Positions 37,093 to 46,799 are shown, counted from the stretch's first letter. The stretch is DNA of 64,000 nucleotides from Klebsiella sp. BIGb0407 (GCF_024807845.1 NZ_JANUEQ010000005.1:186001-250000), one strand, 5' to 3'. Numbers and translations: made by a program. Notes: generated by a model from the letters alone, not told the origin.

Positions 37093-37111
37093 GAGGGGGC
37101 TGTATCAACGC

Positions 37112-37149
37112 AAAAACCACGGCTATTTCCGCCAGGAGATAACCGTGGT
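37112..37149. terminator. Terminator between LysR and IclR genes
   Basis: A 15-bp stem with two wobble pairs (ACCACGGCTATTTCC / GGAGATAACCGTGGT). On the minus strand it is followed by TTTTTG, so it most clearly terminates the IclR gene and may also serve the convergent LysR gene. Confidence 0.75.
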
Positions 37150-37157
37150 GTCAGACG

Positions 37158-37970
37158 TTAGCCGTTAAACCCCAGCTCAGCGGAGATAGCCCTGGCGGTC
37201 GCGACAACCGGTGCCATCAGTTTTTTCACACCTATCTGCTGTAGTTTGACTGTCGGTAGCGAGATGGAAACGGCAAAGGGAACTCGCTGTTGAATATCAA
37301 AAACCGGTGCTGCGATACAGGAGACTCCCAGTTCGTTTTCTTCCCGGTCCATGGCGGTTTGCAGCTTGCGAATTGTCTTCAGCTCTTCGAGCATTTCCGG
37401 CAGGGTAGTGATGGTATTTTTGGTTAACTGCTGAATAGTCTGCTGGTGTGTTTCCCAGTAGTGAGCAGGGTATTCTTCGCTGCCCCAGGCCATAAAGATT
37501 TTGCCCATCGCCGAGCAGTAGAGCGGCATATGCTGGCCGATATAGGCACGGGTACGCATCATACCTGTGGTTGGCTCGAGCTTATAGATGAGGATCACAT
37601 GATCGTCTTCTCTGCTAGAGAAGTTGACCGTTTCACCCACTTCCAGATTCAGCTTTTCCAGATGCGCTGCAGCAACGTGGATGATGTTCAGTGAGGAGAG
37701 CGCTTTCTGTCCAACAGAAATAAATTTAGTGGTCAGCCGGTAGCTACCAGGTGAAGGTGCCTGGGTGACGTAGCCGCTACTATGCAACCCCTGCAACAGC
37801 CGGTGTACGGTACTTTTATTCATCCCGGACAGTTCAGCCAGATTCGCTAACGGGCAGCCATTAGGGTAGTTACTCAAAATTTCAATAAGTTGAAGACCAC
37901 GAAACAGACTCTGAGTGCCGGCTGGCTGATCTTTTTTATCGTCCTTTGCACTATCCGCTTTTACGCTCAT
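37158..37970 (-). CDS. yiaJ: IclR-family regulator of the yia/sgb-type operon (YiaJ-like)
   Basis: A 270-aa regulator with an N-terminal winged helix-turn-helix (about residues 22-80, ANLAELSGMNKSTVHRLLQG) and an IclR effector domain (about 95-265, with YCSAMGKIFMAW and GVSCIAAPVFD). In E. coli and Klebsiella, YiaJ represses the yiaK-S operon. Here it is divergent from the ABC transporter genes that begin the corresponding operon. Two homologous promoter blocks, at 38.15-38.25 and 43.04-43.13 kb, are its likely targets. Confidence 0.8.
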   Translation of the reverse strand: MSVKADSAKDDKKDQPAGTQSLFRGLQLIEILSNYPNGCPLANLAELSGMNKSTVHRLLQGLHSSGYVTQAPSPGSYRLTTKFISVGQKALSSLNIIHVAAAHLEKLNLEVGETVNFSSREDDHVILIYKLEPTTGMMRTRAYIGQHMPLYCSAMGKIFMAWGSEEYPAHYWETHQQTIQQLTKNTITTLPEMLEELKTIRKLQTAMDREENELGVSCIAAPVFDIQQRVPFAVSISLPTVKLQQIGVKKLMAPVVATARAISAELGFNG

Positions 37971-38307
37971 TCACGCTTCCTCATGGTTTTTCATATACCC
38001 CTTACGGCGATTTATCTGATGGTAACTCATGCCTGCCAGACTGTGAATATGGAACGAGGTTTCAGTATGTGAATCTTCTCTGTTTAGCATGAAAAAATGC
38101 CAGGGATGAAGTGAGCTATTCATCACATTTCTACAACATATAAATTAACCTATTGTTTTTAAACAATAAATAAAACATCATCTCCTTTGCTTTCTATCAA
38201 TAGTAAGAATACTATTTTTGGAACCTGATTTCGCATGTTGGAATTGGCGGTGTGTTTATTATGCTATCACCGCTGTTATTACTTATCTGTTGTTACAGGA
38301 GACTGTT
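37971..38307. promoter_or_regulatory. Divergent promoter of the IclR gene and the sugar operon, with repeated operator
   Basis: No gene seen. ATTGTTTTTAAACAAT (38152-38167) is a near-perfect palindrome. TTTTTGGAACCTGATTTCGC followed by ATGTTGGAATTGG spans about 38215-38247. Both blocks recur in the same order and at similar spacing at 43036-43051 and 43103-43131, upstream of the yiaK-like gene. I infer shared IclR-type operators and two co-regulated promoters. Confidence 0.6.
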
Positions 38308-39834
38308 ATGCAGAATACACCCAGAGCAGCGGTTTTGACTCTGAGCCATATCACCAAACGCTTTGGTGGGAACCTCGCCGTTAACGACGTCAGTCTTGAG
38401 GTTCATCCCGGAGAAGTCCTGGCTCTGCTGGGCGAAAATGGTGCTGGCAAATCTACACTGATCAAAGTCCTTGCTGGGGTCTACCCGCGTGACGGTGGCG
38501 ATATTCAATTTCACGACAGCAGCATTACCTCCGCCGCTGCTTTAAAAACCGACCAGCGTCAGCCGATTGCTTTTATCCATCAGGATCTGGGTCTGATTGA
38601 GTGGATGACGGTGGCAGAGAATATGGCTCTGGTGATGGGCTTCACCCGCCGCATGGGGCTTATTGACTGGCGGGCAGTCAGAGAGCGTTCTCGTCTGGCG
38701 CTGGAGGAAGTGGGTATTTCCCTTGATCCGGACGCCCGAGTATTTGAACTCTCGCGCACAGAAAAATCTCTACTGGCGATTGCCCGTGCGGTGGCGGTTA
38801 ATGCCGAAGTACTGGTGCTTGATGAACCCACCGCATCGCTGCCTGCAAATGATGTTCGCCATCTGTTTACCGTGATTAATCGTCTGAAAAGTAAGAAAGT
38901 GGGGATGATTTACGTCACCCACCGACTGGATGAAGTGATTGAAATTGCCGACCGGGTTTGTGTGATGCGCGACGGCAAACATGTGGCGAGTGGCTATACC
39001 CGTGACTACAGCCTGCGCGACCTGGTGGAAACCATTGTGGGTGAGTCAGTTGCCGATAATCAGCGTGAACCCCTTCCCGAAAAAGCTTCTCCGGTGTTGA
39101 ATTTCGACCAGGTCTCTATTGATGACGTGGGGCCGGTTTCGTTCAGTATTCAGCCCGGAGAGATGCTCGCCCTTGCCGGATTACGCGGTGCGGGTCAGGA
39201 AGAAATTGGGCGTCTGCTGTTCGGCCTGCGCCAGCGTACCGGCGGCAGTATCACGTTTCGTAACCAGGCTTATCAGGCGCGTTCCCCTCAGCAAGCTATG
39301 GCAGCAGGCGTTTCGCTGGTTGCCGGAGACCGTACCGGAGAGAGTCTGGTGATGTCGATGAGCGTGCGTGAAAACATGTTTCTCAACCCCTGTGCCAGCG
39401 GTCATCGGTTGCTATCACACTACGGCCGCCGTGCAGAACTGGGTGCCAGCTGGTGGAAAATGCAGTTATTCGACGTCCGCCCGAAAGACGTTAGCCTGGA
39501 CATTAGCGCGCTCTCCGGCGGTAACCAGCAGAAAGTGGTGATGGCCCGCTGGATGCACCTTAATGCGCCGTTACTCATCCTTGAAGACCCGACAGCCGGT
39601 GTCGATGTCGGTGCGCGCGAAGAGATCTATCACTTATTGAATAAGGCGCTGGCCGAAGGTGTCGCTGTGCTGGTCATCTCCAGTGACTTTGAAGAAATTG
39701 CTCATATCTGTAACCGCGCGCTGGTCTTTAATCGGGGACAAATCGTCGGTGAGTTAAAAAATGAACGGGTCAGTTTTGCCAACTTACTTGAACTGGCCTC
39801 TGGCAGTAGCGAAACCACTGTAGCCACCGTCTGA
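38308..39834 (+). CDS. Sugar ABC transporter ATP-binding protein (RbsA/MglA type, two ATPase domains)
   Basis: A 508-aa tandem ATPase for a monosaccharide-type importer. The first domain has Walker A GENGAGKST and Walker B VLVLDEPTASLP, with a degenerate signature (ELSRTEKSLLAIARA). The second has a broken Walker A (GLRGAGQEEIG) but a full signature LSGGNQQKVVMARW, as in RbsA-like proteins. The frame opens at 38218, but the ATG at 38308 behind ACAGGAGAC is the sensible start. It is the first gene of the operon and replaces the YiaMNO TRAP carrier of E. coli. Confidence 0.87.
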   Translation: MQNTPRAAVLTLSHITKRFGGNLAVNDVSLEVHPGEVLALLGENGAGKSTLIKVLAGVYPRDGGDIQFHDSSITSAAALKTDQRQPIAFIHQDLGLIEWMTVAENMALVMGFTRRMGLIDWRAVRERSRLALEEVGISLDPDARVFELSRTEKSLLAIARAVAVNAEVLVLDEPTASLPANDVRHLFTVINRLKSKKVGMIYVTHRLDEVIEIADRVCVMRDGKHVASGYTRDYSLRDLVETIVGESVADNQREPLPEKASPVLNFDQVSIDDVGPVSFSIQPGEMLALAGLRGAGQEEIGRLLFGLRQRTGGSITFRNQAYQARSPQQAMAAGVSLVAGDRTGESLVMSMSVRENMFLNPCASGHRLLSHYGRRAELGASWWKMQLFDVRPKDVSLDISALSGGNQQKVVMARWMHLNAPLLILEDPTAGVDVGAREEIYHLLNKALAEGVAVLVISSDFEEIAHICNRALVFNRGQIVGELKNERVSFANLLELASGSSETTVATV

Positions 39835-39871
39835 AATTGTGCCACCCCGCAGGCGGTGGCTGGAGAAGATT

Positions 39872-40969
39872 ATGTCCAAAACATCCGTAAAATCGACCGC
39901 GCTGGAACAGCGGGTCAGCCTTAGTCAGAATGGATTCGGTCCCTGGTCGATGCAAATCCTGACCCGCTACGGTCTGCTGTTGCTGTGTGTGCTTCTTGTC
40001 CTGCTGTTTTCTACATTATCGCCGTCGTTCGCCAGTATGCTGACGCTCCAGGCGATACTCTCGAGTAAGGCTAAAATCGCCTTGCTGGCGCTGGCTGCAA
40101 CCATTCCGATGATTGTCGGTAAGATTGACCTTAACGTCGGTTTTGGCATCGTGCTGTGGCACATTCTGGCGATTACTTTCCAGGTGCAGTACGGCATGTC
40201 CTGGCAGATGGCGGTCCTTGCGGTACTGGCAATTTCGGCGCTGTACGGCTTGCTGAACGGTATTCTGGTAGCGCTGGCCGATATCGACAGCTTCGTTGCT
40301 ACCCTGGGCTCCGGTACCGTGCTGTATGCCGTTGCTCTGTGGTACTCCGGCGGTCGGCAAATTGTTGGCGATCTGCCTGAAGGCTTTAGCGCTCTGCACT
40401 ACACCGAGATTTTCGGCATTCCTATCGGCGCATTCTATGTACTGGCCGTGGCTATCATTCTTTGGCTTATCACCGAACATACTCCGCTGGGTCGCTGCAT
40501 GTATGCGGTCGGCGGTAACCCGGCTGCTGCCCGGCTGAACGGCATTGCGGTTAACAAATTCACCATTGGCGCCTTTATCGCCTCCAGCGTACTGACTGGT
40601 TTCAGCGGTGTCCTGATTGCCGCTGAACAGGGCGTGGGTCAGGCAAGCGTAGGCATGGATTATCTCTTACCCGCTCTGGTCGGTGCTTTCCTCGGCAGTA
40701 CCACTATTCGTCCGGGACGGGTTAACGTCTGGGGAACAGTGGTCGGGATTGCCATCCTGGCAATAGGTATCGCCGGTATTCAGCAGTTCGGCGGTGAATT
40801 CTGGGTAGAACCGTTATTTAACGGCGCAACCCTGCTGCTCTCTATTACCCTCGCCGGTTACGCCCAGCGCCGCCGGATGTTAAACCAGAAAGCCGTTGTA
40901 CGAAGCCAGAGTGCTCCGGCCCAATCTCCTGATAATAACCAAAAAACGACCACTGGGAGTTCACTATGA
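39872..40969 (+). CDS. Sugar ABC transporter permease (RbsC type)
   Basis: A 365-aa inner-membrane permease with about nine or ten helices. The family motif GRCMYAVGGNPAAARLNGI near residue 210 contacts the ATPase, and the start of the domain, LLLCVLLVLLFSTLSPSF, is typical. The ATG at 39872 (RBS GGAGAAG) is preferred over the upstream frame start. It overlaps the binding-protein gene by 4 bp. Confidence 0.87.
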   Translation: MSKTSVKSTALEQRVSLSQNGFGPWSMQILTRYGLLLLCVLLVLLFSTLSPSFASMLTLQAILSSKAKIALLALAATIPMIVGKIDLNVGFGIVLWHILAITFQVQYGMSWQMAVLAVLAISALYGLLNGILVALADIDSFVATLGSGTVLYAVALWYSGGRQIVGDLPEGFSALHYTEIFGIPIGAFYVLAVAIILWLITEHTPLGRCMYAVGGNPAAARLNGIAVNKFTIGAFIASSVLTGFSGVLIAAEQGVGQASVGMDYLLPALVGAFLGSTTIRPGRVNVWGTVVGIAILAIGIAGIQQFGGEFWVEPLFNGATLLLSITLAGYAQRRRMLNQKAVVRSQSAPAQSPDNNQKTTTGSSL

Positions 40970-42066
40970 AGATCAACGTTCTTGCTTTAGCCCTTAGTAC
41001 TCTGATTGCTGCTGCGCTACCCGTGCATGCCGACGATTATCTTGACCAGGCGACAGCGGCGGTTAATAAGGCGACCGCCAGCGTTACCCAGTGGGACGGC
41101 CCGACCAGCGGCCCTAAGTTACAGCCCAATAAAAAGGTGATTTTTATCGCCTCGGATATGAAAAATGGCGGCGTGCAGGGTGTACAGCAGGGGCTGAGTG
41201 AAGCTGCTGCGGCAGCAGGCTGGAAGCTTGATACGCTGGATGGGGGTGGCTCGGTTAAAGATCAGTTAGCGGCGATGAACCAGGCGATTGCCCAGCGCCC
41301 TGATGGCATTGTTATCGGTGGCTGGAACCCGAACGTGGCAAAAATGCTGATGAAGAAAGCCGCACAGCAAAACATCGTCCTGATGGCCTGGCATGCGGTT
41401 CCACAGCCAGGGCCGATTCCGCAGTACGGAATTGCCGCCAATATTACCTCTGATTCTGACGAAGTGGCGAAGCTGACCGCGCAGTACGCGGTCGTGCACT
41501 CCGGCGGTAAGGCTAAAGTGGTTATCTTCACCGACTCGCTCTACCAAATCGCTCTTGATAAGGCTAACGCCATGAAGCAGGAGATTGAGAAGTGTAGCGG
41601 GTGTGAAGTGGTTGAATTTATTGATACTCCTCTGGCTGATACCTCTAACCGTATGCCGTCGATGACCTTCAGCCTGCTGCAAAAGCACGGCGATAAGTTC
41701 CAGTATGGGCTGGCAATAAACGATCTGTACTTTGACTTTATGGCACCTGCGCTGAAAACAGCAGGGAAGGGCGGAACAAATGCGCCTTATAACCTTTCAG
41801 CAGGCGATGGTTCAATTTCTGCCTTCCAGCGTATTCGTAGCGGCGACAGCCAGGTCGGCACTGTTGCTGAACCCCTGAAGCTTCACGGCTGGCAGTTACT
41901 GGATGAATTTAACCGCGCCTTTGCCGGACAGCCGCCTTCAGGCTATGTGACTCCGGCGCACCTGATAACCAAAGACAATATCGGCAATGACGGTGGCGCA
42001 CAAAACCACTACGACCCGCAGAACGATTACCAGGGTCACTATAAAACCATCTGGGGCGTGAAATAA
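40966..42066 (+). CDS. Periplasmic sugar-binding protein
   Basis: A 366-aa binding protein with a signal peptide (about 1-22, PVHA-D) and a type I periplasmic-binding fold (VIFIASDMKNGGVQGVQQGL; RPDGIVIGGWNP). It belongs to the RbsB-like group, but at 366 aa it is longer than most ribose or galactose binders. The substrate is presumably the one processed by the lactonase and the yiaK/lyxK/sgb enzymes that follow. Confidence 0.85.
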   Translation: MKINVLALALSTLIAAALPVHADDYLDQATAAVNKATASVTQWDGPTSGPKLQPNKKVIFIASDMKNGGVQGVQQGLSEAAAAAGWKLDTLDGGGSVKDQLAAMNQAIAQRPDGIVIGGWNPNVAKMLMKKAAQQNIVLMAWHAVPQPGPIPQYGIAANITSDSDEVAKLTAQYAVVHSGGKAKVVIFTDSLYQIALDKANAMKQEIEKCSGCEVVEFIDTPLADTSNRMPSMTFSLLQKHGDKFQYGLAINDLYFDFMAPALKTAGKGGTNAPYNLSAGDGSISAFQRIRSGDSQVGTVAEPLKLHGWQLLDEFNRAFAGQPPSGYVTPAHLITKDNIGNDGGAQNHYDPQNDYQGHYKTIWGVK

Positions 42067-42076
42067 GGAATCCATT

Positions 42077-42928
42077 ATGTTGCTCACCGACTCTCTGGTT
42101 ATCGAAAAACTGTGCTCTCCGGCAATCTGGGCGGAAGGCCCGGTCTGGCTGCCACAGCAAGATGCTGTGGTGTTCAGTGATGTTAAAGGTAATCGCATGT
42201 TCCGCTGGCAGCGTAACGGCGAACTTCAGGTATGGCGCTCGCCTTCCAACTACGCCAACGGCAACGCGCGGGATGGTGAAGGGCGGGTGATCAGCTGCGA
42301 GCATGGGCGGCGCGGCATCAGCCGGACTGAACATGATGGTAGCGTGACGATGCTGGTCGAGAAGGTTGACGGCAAGCGCTTTAACTCTCCTAACGATGTG
42401 GTGGTTCGTTCTGACGGCACTATCTGGTTTACCGATCCGCCCTACGGTATCACCAGCGATGATGAAGGTTATCACGCCCATAGCCAAGTGATCGGCTGTT
42501 ATCTCTACTGTTTCGATCCGCTCAGCGGAAAGCTGACCATCGCCGCCAGTGATTTGCAGCGTCCGAACGGGCTGGCTTTTTCGCCGGATGAAAGCCTGAT
42601 GTATGTGGCGGATATGTCGATTATCGACTTTCCGACGCTGGGCCGCCGCGAGCTGCGGGTTTACCGGGTTGAGGGTCATCAATTGAGTGACGGTAAACGC
42701 TTTGCTGAGGTGGCTCCGGGTATTCCGGATGGTTTCTGCGTTGACCGTCGGGGTAACGTCTGGTGCAGCTGCGCCGATGGCGTTATCGCTTTTGATAGCA
42801 GTGGCGCCACGGTGGGTAAAATTCCGTTATCCGAATGCGTCTCCAACTGTACGTTAGGCGGTCCGGAAGGTGACGAGTTGTATATTACGGCTACCAGTTC
42901 GCTGTACCGGGTGCGAATTAGCCAGTAA
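42077..42928 (+). CDS. SMP-30/gluconolactonase-family lactonase
   Basis: A 283-aa six-bladed beta-propeller hydrolase. The divalent-metal ligands of SMP-30 enzymes are visible: Glu in WAEGPVWL, Asn in FNSPNDVVV, and Asn and Asp in RPNGLAFSPDE and VADMS. These enzymes open sugar-acid lactones. There is no signal peptide, so it acts in the cytoplasm after import. The E. coli yia operon has no such gene, suggesting that the imported nutrient here is a lactone or is oxidised to one. Confidence 0.82.
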   Translation: MLLTDSLVIEKLCSPAIWAEGPVWLPQQDAVVFSDVKGNRMFRWQRNGELQVWRSPSNYANGNARDGEGRVISCEHGRRGISRTEHDGSVTMLVEKVDGKRFNSPNDVVVRSDGTIWFTDPPYGITSDDEGYHAHSQVIGCYLYCFDPLSGKLTIAASDLQRPNGLAFSPDESLMYVADMSIIDFPTLGRRELRVYRVEGHQLSDGKRFAEVAPGIPDGFCVDRRGNVWCSCADGVIAFDSSGATVGKIPLSECVSNCTLGGPEGDELYITATSSLYRVRISQ

Positions 42929-43035
42929 TTAAGGTAAGACGGTCGGCGGTTGGGGTATCCCTTCTGCCGGCTTCCCCACGCCTGTTTCCAGCCCGATGTG
43001 TGGGGGATCACAGAAACTAAATAGATTTTTATATC

Positions 43036-43131
43036 ATTGTTTTATAACAATAAATTAACCTCCCCTTTCTTTGACTTCCCCTGATTAACGCCATAGAATT
43101 TATTTGGAATGCAATTCCACATATTGAAATG
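43036..43131 (+). promoter_or_regulatory. Internal promoter/operator block, second copy
   Basis: ATTGTTTTATAACAAT (43036-43051) and TTTGGAATGCAATTCC followed by ACATATTGAAATG (43103-43131) repeat the blocks upstream of the ABC genes. GGAATGCAATTCC is close to a perfect palindrome. The position 30-120 bp before the yiaK-like start suggests a second IclR-controlled promoter. Confidence 0.6.
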
Positions 43132-43159
43132 CGCCCGATTTTCGGGGGAGACCAGCAGC

Positions 43160-44158
43160 ATGAGAATCAGTTATCAGCAGTTAAAACAGGAATTTTTACG
43201 GGTGCTCCTGGCTCGTGGTGTTTCGGCTGAAAAAGCCGAAGCCTGCGCCACCCTGTTTGCCGATACCAGCGAGAGTGGTGTTTATTCCCACGGCGTTAAC
43301 CGTTTCCCGCGTTTTATTCAGCAGCTGGATGCCGGGCATATCGTCCCCGAGGCAACGCCGGAAAAAGTGCTCTCCCTCGGCGCGATTGAGCAGTGGGATG
43401 CGCATCGTGCCATTGGCAACCTCACCGCCACAGCGATGATGGATCGCGCCATTACGCTTGCCGACTCTCACGGTATTGGCCTGGTGGCGCTGCGCAATGC
43501 CAACCACTGGATGCGCGGGGGGAGCTATGGCTGGCAGGCGGCAGAGAAAGGTTATGTGGGGATTTGCTGGACCAACTCGATTGCGGTCATGCCACCCTGG
43601 GGGGCTAAGAACTGTGCCATCGGCACCAACCCGCTGATTATCGCGGTACCGGGTGAGCCTATCACCATGGTGGATATGTCTATGTCGATGTTCTCCTACG
43701 GCATGCTGGAAATTAACCGCCTGGCGGGCAAAACCTTACCTGTGGACGGCGGTTTCGATAACGACGGCAACTACACCCGCGACCCTGCCACTATCGAAGC
43801 AAACCGTCGCATCCTGCCAATGGGCTACTGGAAGGGATCTGCGCTCTCCGTGGTGCTGGATATGCTCGCTACCCTGCTATCAAACGGCGCTTCTGTTACC
43901 GAAGTCACCGAAGACAACGGCGACGAATTCGGTATCTCACAAGTCTTTATCGCCATTAATGTTGATCGGCTGATCGACGGTCCGACCCGTGACAGCAAGC
44001 TAGCGCGTATTCGTGAGTCTGTCAGCGGCGCAGAGCGTGCCGACAGCGAGCAGGCTATCCGCCTTCCAGGCCACAAATTCCCCGGTATTCGTGCTGAGAA
44101 TCAGCGCCTTGGTATTCCGGTTGACGAGCGTGTCTGGGCACGTATTCAGGCACTATAA
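43160..44158 (+). CDS. yiaK: 2,3-diketo-L-gulonate reductase, YiaK/DlgD type
   Basis: A 332-aa NAD(P)H-dependent malate/L-lactate-dehydrogenase-family enzyme that reduces 2,3-diketo-L-gulonate to 3-keto-L-gulonate. The catalytic His is in YSHGVNRFP (about residue 44), and the substrate segment [15 protein letters not shown] is present. From the ATG at 43160 (GGGGGAG upstream) the length equals that of E. coli YiaK exactly. It has its own promoter region and starts the catabolic half of the operon. Confidence 0.88.
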   Translation: MRISYQQLKQEFLRVLLARGVSAEKAEACATLFADTSESGVYSHGVNRFPRFIQQLDAGHIVPEATPEKVLSLGAIEQWDAHRAIGNLTATAMMDRAITLADSHGIGLVALRNANHWMRGGSYGWQAAEKGYVGICWTNSIAVMPPWGAKNCAIGTNPLIIAVPGEPITMVDMSMSMFSYGMLEINRLAGKTLPVDGGFDNDGNYTRDPATIEANRRILPMGYWKGSALSVVLDMLATLLSNGASVTEVTEDNGDEFGISQVFIAINVDRLIDGPTRDSKLARIRESVSGAERADSEQAIRLPGHKFPGIRAENQRLGIPVDERVWARIQAL

Positions 44159-44171
44159 CAGGAGTAACCAG

Positions 44172-44639
44172 ATGATTTTTGGTCATATTAATAATACTGA
44201 AGCTAACCACTATCCTACCGCCGTAGCCCAGGCGATTCGCTATCTGGCGAGTCAGGATCTGCTGAATATGCCTGCCGGGCGTTATCAGGACAGCCAGACC
44301 GGCTGGCTGGTGCAGGTGCTGGACTTACAGACCGGCCCCGAGAGCGAAAACTATCCGGAAGCACACCGCAACTTTATTGATGTGCAGTACCTGGTTTCTG
44401 GCGAAGAGTACATCGGCGTTGCAACTGAAAAAGCAGAGCTTGAGATCCACACCCCCTATGACGCGGCCCGCGACATTATTTTCTATCGCCACGCGCCGAA
44501 TGAAACTCTGCTGCTGATGAAGCCCGGCAATTTTGCCGTGTTCTTCCCGCAGGATCTCCATCGACCCAATTGCGCAATTAACGACCCTCTGCCGATTCGC
44601 AAAGTCGTCGTCAAAATCCCCGTGGCCGATTGTGTCTGA
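44172..44639 (+). CDS. yiaL: YiaL/YhcH-family cupin protein
   Basis: A 155-aa beta-barrel protein (DUF386, YhcH/YjgK/YiaL), the same length as E. coli YiaL. Conserved features are HRNFIDVQYLVSGEE and the metal-type histidine in FFPQDLHRPNC. Its enzymatic role is unsettled; sugar anomerase activity has been proposed for relatives. The frame is open upstream, but the ATG at 44172 behind ACAGGAGTAACC is the start. Confidence 0.85.
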   Translation: MIFGHINNTEANHYPTAVAQAIRYLASQDLLNMPAGRYQDSQTGWLVQVLDLQTGPESENYPEAHRNFIDVQYLVSGEEYIGVATEKAELEIHTPYDAARDIIFYRHAPNETLLLMKPGNFAVFFPQDLHRPNCAINDPLPIRKVVVKIPVADCV

Positions 44640-44653
44640 ATGGAGAAAAGATT

Positions 44654-46138
44654 ATGAGCTATTGGTTAGGACTCGACTGTGGCGGCACCTTTATTAAGGC
44701 CGGCCTGTACGATATTGCGGGCAATGAGCGTGCGGTTGCCCGGCAGAATTTACCGGTACTGGTCCCGGAGCCGGGTCAGGCTGAACGTGATATGCATCAG
44801 CTATGGCAGGTGGCGGCGACCGTGATTCGCCAGGTACTGATATCCAGCGAAACACCTGCCGCCGAGGTACTGGGCGTGGGGATTTCTGCCCAGGGTAAAG
44901 GACTGTTTTTGCTGGATAAACAGGGGCAGCCGCTGGGTAATGGCATCCTTTCCTCTGACCGCCGGGCACTGGCGTTAGTCCAGCAGTGGCAGCGCGAGGG
45001 CCTGCCGCAGGAACTCTATCCGGTGACCCGACAGACGCTGTGGACCGGGCATCCGGTATCGCTACTGAGCTGGGTAAAACAGCATCAGCCGGAGCGCTAT
45101 GCAGAAATTGGCAGCGTGCTGATGGCGCATGACTATCTGCGCTACTGCCTGACCGGCGCCCTGGCCTGTGAAGAAACCAATATCTCTGAATCGAATCTCT
45201 ATGATATGCAGCAGCAAGACTGGTCGCCTGCTCTGGCGGAGCGATTTGATATTGCTGAAATTTTACCGGCACTACCCCCGATTGTCAGACCGACGGAGAT
45301 TGCCGGCACAATCAGTGAGACGGCGGCGGTACAGTGCGGGTTACTCGCCGGAACACCCGTCGTTGGCGGCCTGTTTGATGTGGTTTCCACCGCGCTTTGC
45401 GCCGGGCTCTACGACGATACCAGAGTGAATGCGGTAATGGGCACCTGGTCGGTGACCAGCGGGATCACCGATAACTTAATCGACGAGACCGACTACCCGT
45501 TTGTTTATGGCCGCTACGCCATCGACGATCAGTACATTATCCACGAAGCCAGCCCAACCTCAGCCGCTAACCTCGAATGGTTCTGTCAGCAGTGGGAAAT
45601 CGACGATTATGGCCAGTTGAATCAGTGGGTGGCAGAGCTTCCGCCTGCTGCGAGTTCATTGCTGTTTGTGCCCTTCCTTTACGGTAATAACGCTGGCGCT
45701 GACCTACAGGCCAGTTTCTACGGTATGCAGGCAGGTCACCAGCGTGGCCATTTAGTACAAGCTATCTATGAAGGCGTGGTGTTCTCACACCTGACGCACC
45801 TTAACCGCATTCTCAAACGTTTCCCTCATGTTACCGCTCTGCGTCTGAGCGGCGGGCCGACGCGCTCCGAGGTATGGATGCAGATGTTTGCCGATATCAG
45901 CGGACTACCGGTGGAAATTCCACAAATTGAAGAGAGCGGCTGTCTTGGCGCTGCGCTAGTGGCGATGACCGGTACGGGTGCCTATGCGTCACTTCAGCAG
46001 GCACAGAAGGCGCTGGACCCTTTGATTATCAGTTACCAGCCGAATATGAAGAATTACGCCTTATATCAGAAAAAATATCAGCGTTATCAAAATCTTGTTG
46101 CCGCGCTGGTCGCCGTCAATCAGGGAGTCACACCATGA
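44654..46138 (+). CDS. lyxK: FGGY-family L-xylulose/3-keto-L-gulonate kinase (LyxK-like)
   Basis: A 494-aa sugar kinase. The N-terminal ATPase-fold motif is YWLGLDCGGTFIKAGLYD. The middle contains GISAQGKGLFLLDKQGQPLG and QTLWTGHPVSLL, and the C-terminal adenine-site region is LSGGPTRSEVWMQM. It is close to E. coli LyxK over its length. LyxK phosphorylates L-xylulose and also 3-keto-L-gulonate, producing the substrate of the SgbH-type decarboxylase that overlaps it by 4 bp. Confidence 0.88.
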   Translation: MSYWLGLDCGGTFIKAGLYDIAGNERAVARQNLPVLVPEPGQAERDMHQLWQVAATVIRQVLISSETPAAEVLGVGISAQGKGLFLLDKQGQPLGNGILSSDRRALALVQQWQREGLPQELYPVTRQTLWTGHPVSLLSWVKQHQPERYAEIGSVLMAHDYLRYCLTGALACEETNISESNLYDMQQQDWSPALAERFDIAEILPALPPIVRPTEIAGTISETAAVQCGLLAGTPVVGGLFDVVSTALCAGLYDDTRVNAVMGTWSVTSGITDNLIDETDYPFVYGRYAIDDQYIIHEASPTSAANLEWFCQQWEIDDYGQLNQWVAELPPAASSLLFVPFLYGNNAGADLQASFYGMQAGHQRGHLVQAIYEGVVFSHLTHLNRILKRFPHVTALRLSGGPTRSEVWMQMFADISGLPVEIPQIEESGCLGAALVAMTGTGAYASLQQAQKALDPLIISYQPNMKNYALYQKKYQRYQNLVAALVAVNQGVTP

Positions 46139-46797
46139 GTCATCGCACTGTTCCTCAGTTACAACTGGCGCTCGATCATACCCGGCTTGATGCCGCTCTG
46201 GATGCCGCCACACGGCTACATGAATACGTCGATATCGTTGAAGCCGGAACCATTCTCTGCTTTAGCGCGGGCGTCGAGGCCGTGCGCCAGCTTCGCCAGC
46301 TTCTGCCTGAGAAAATATTGGTCGCAGATTTTAAGGTTGCCGATGCGGGATCAACGCTGGCCGAGCTGGCCTTTGATGCCGGTGCCAACTGGATGACCGT
46401 TATTTGTGCGGCTCCACTGGCGACTTTTGCCAGCGCCCATGAGGTTGCCCAGCGTAACCAAGGGGAAATTCAAATCGAGCTGTTTGGCAACTGGACCCTG
46501 AGCGATGCGCGTAACTGGCGCGACCTCGGGCTGAAACAGGCTATCTATCATCGCGGACGAGATGCTCAGGCACAGGGGCAGGGCTGGAGCCAACAGGATC
46601 TGGATGCGATGAAAGCCTTATCCGATCTTGGTTTCGGTTTATCGGTGACGGGCGGCATTACCCCGCAAGAACTACCGCAGTTTAAAGAGATTGATGTTCG
46701 CGCCTTTATCGTTGGCCGCGCACTGACCGACAGCGCTAACGGAGTCGCCACCGCCGCTGAATTCCATCAGGCGATTAACCATATTTGGGGGAAATAA
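46135..46797 (+). CDS. sgbH: 3-keto-L-gulonate-6-phosphate decarboxylase (SgbH/UlaD type)
   Basis: A 220-aa TIM-barrel enzyme of the orotidine-phosphate-decarboxylase suprafamily. It removes CO2 from 3-keto-L-gulonate 6-phosphate to give L-xylulose 5-phosphate. The active-site motifs LALDHT, EAGTILCFSAG and the DxKxxD segment LVADFKVADAG are intact. Length equals that of SgbH. The yia-type gene order decides for SgbH over UlaD. Confidence 0.88.
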   Translation: MSHRTVPQLQLALDHTRLDAALDAATRLHEYVDIVEAGTILCFSAGVEAVRQLRQLLPEKILVADFKVADAGSTLAELAFDAGANWMTVICAAPLATFASAHEVAQRNQGEIQIELFGNWTLSDARNWRDLGLKQAIYHRGRDAQAQGQGWSQQDLDAMKALSDLGFGLSVTGGITPQELPQFKEIDVRAFIVGRALTDSANGVATAAEFHQAINHIWGK

Positions 46798-46799
46798 CC

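Noticed and set aside
38110-38132. CRP site (AGTGA...TCACA) upstream of the ABC sugar operon
   Set aside because: The half-sites are separated by 8 instead of 6 bases, so it does not fit the CRP dyad.
44694-45272. 192-codon minus-strand ORF inside lyxK
   Set aside because: It is a GC-rich shadow frame antisense to a clear kinase gene, with proline/arginine-rich composition typical of such shadows.
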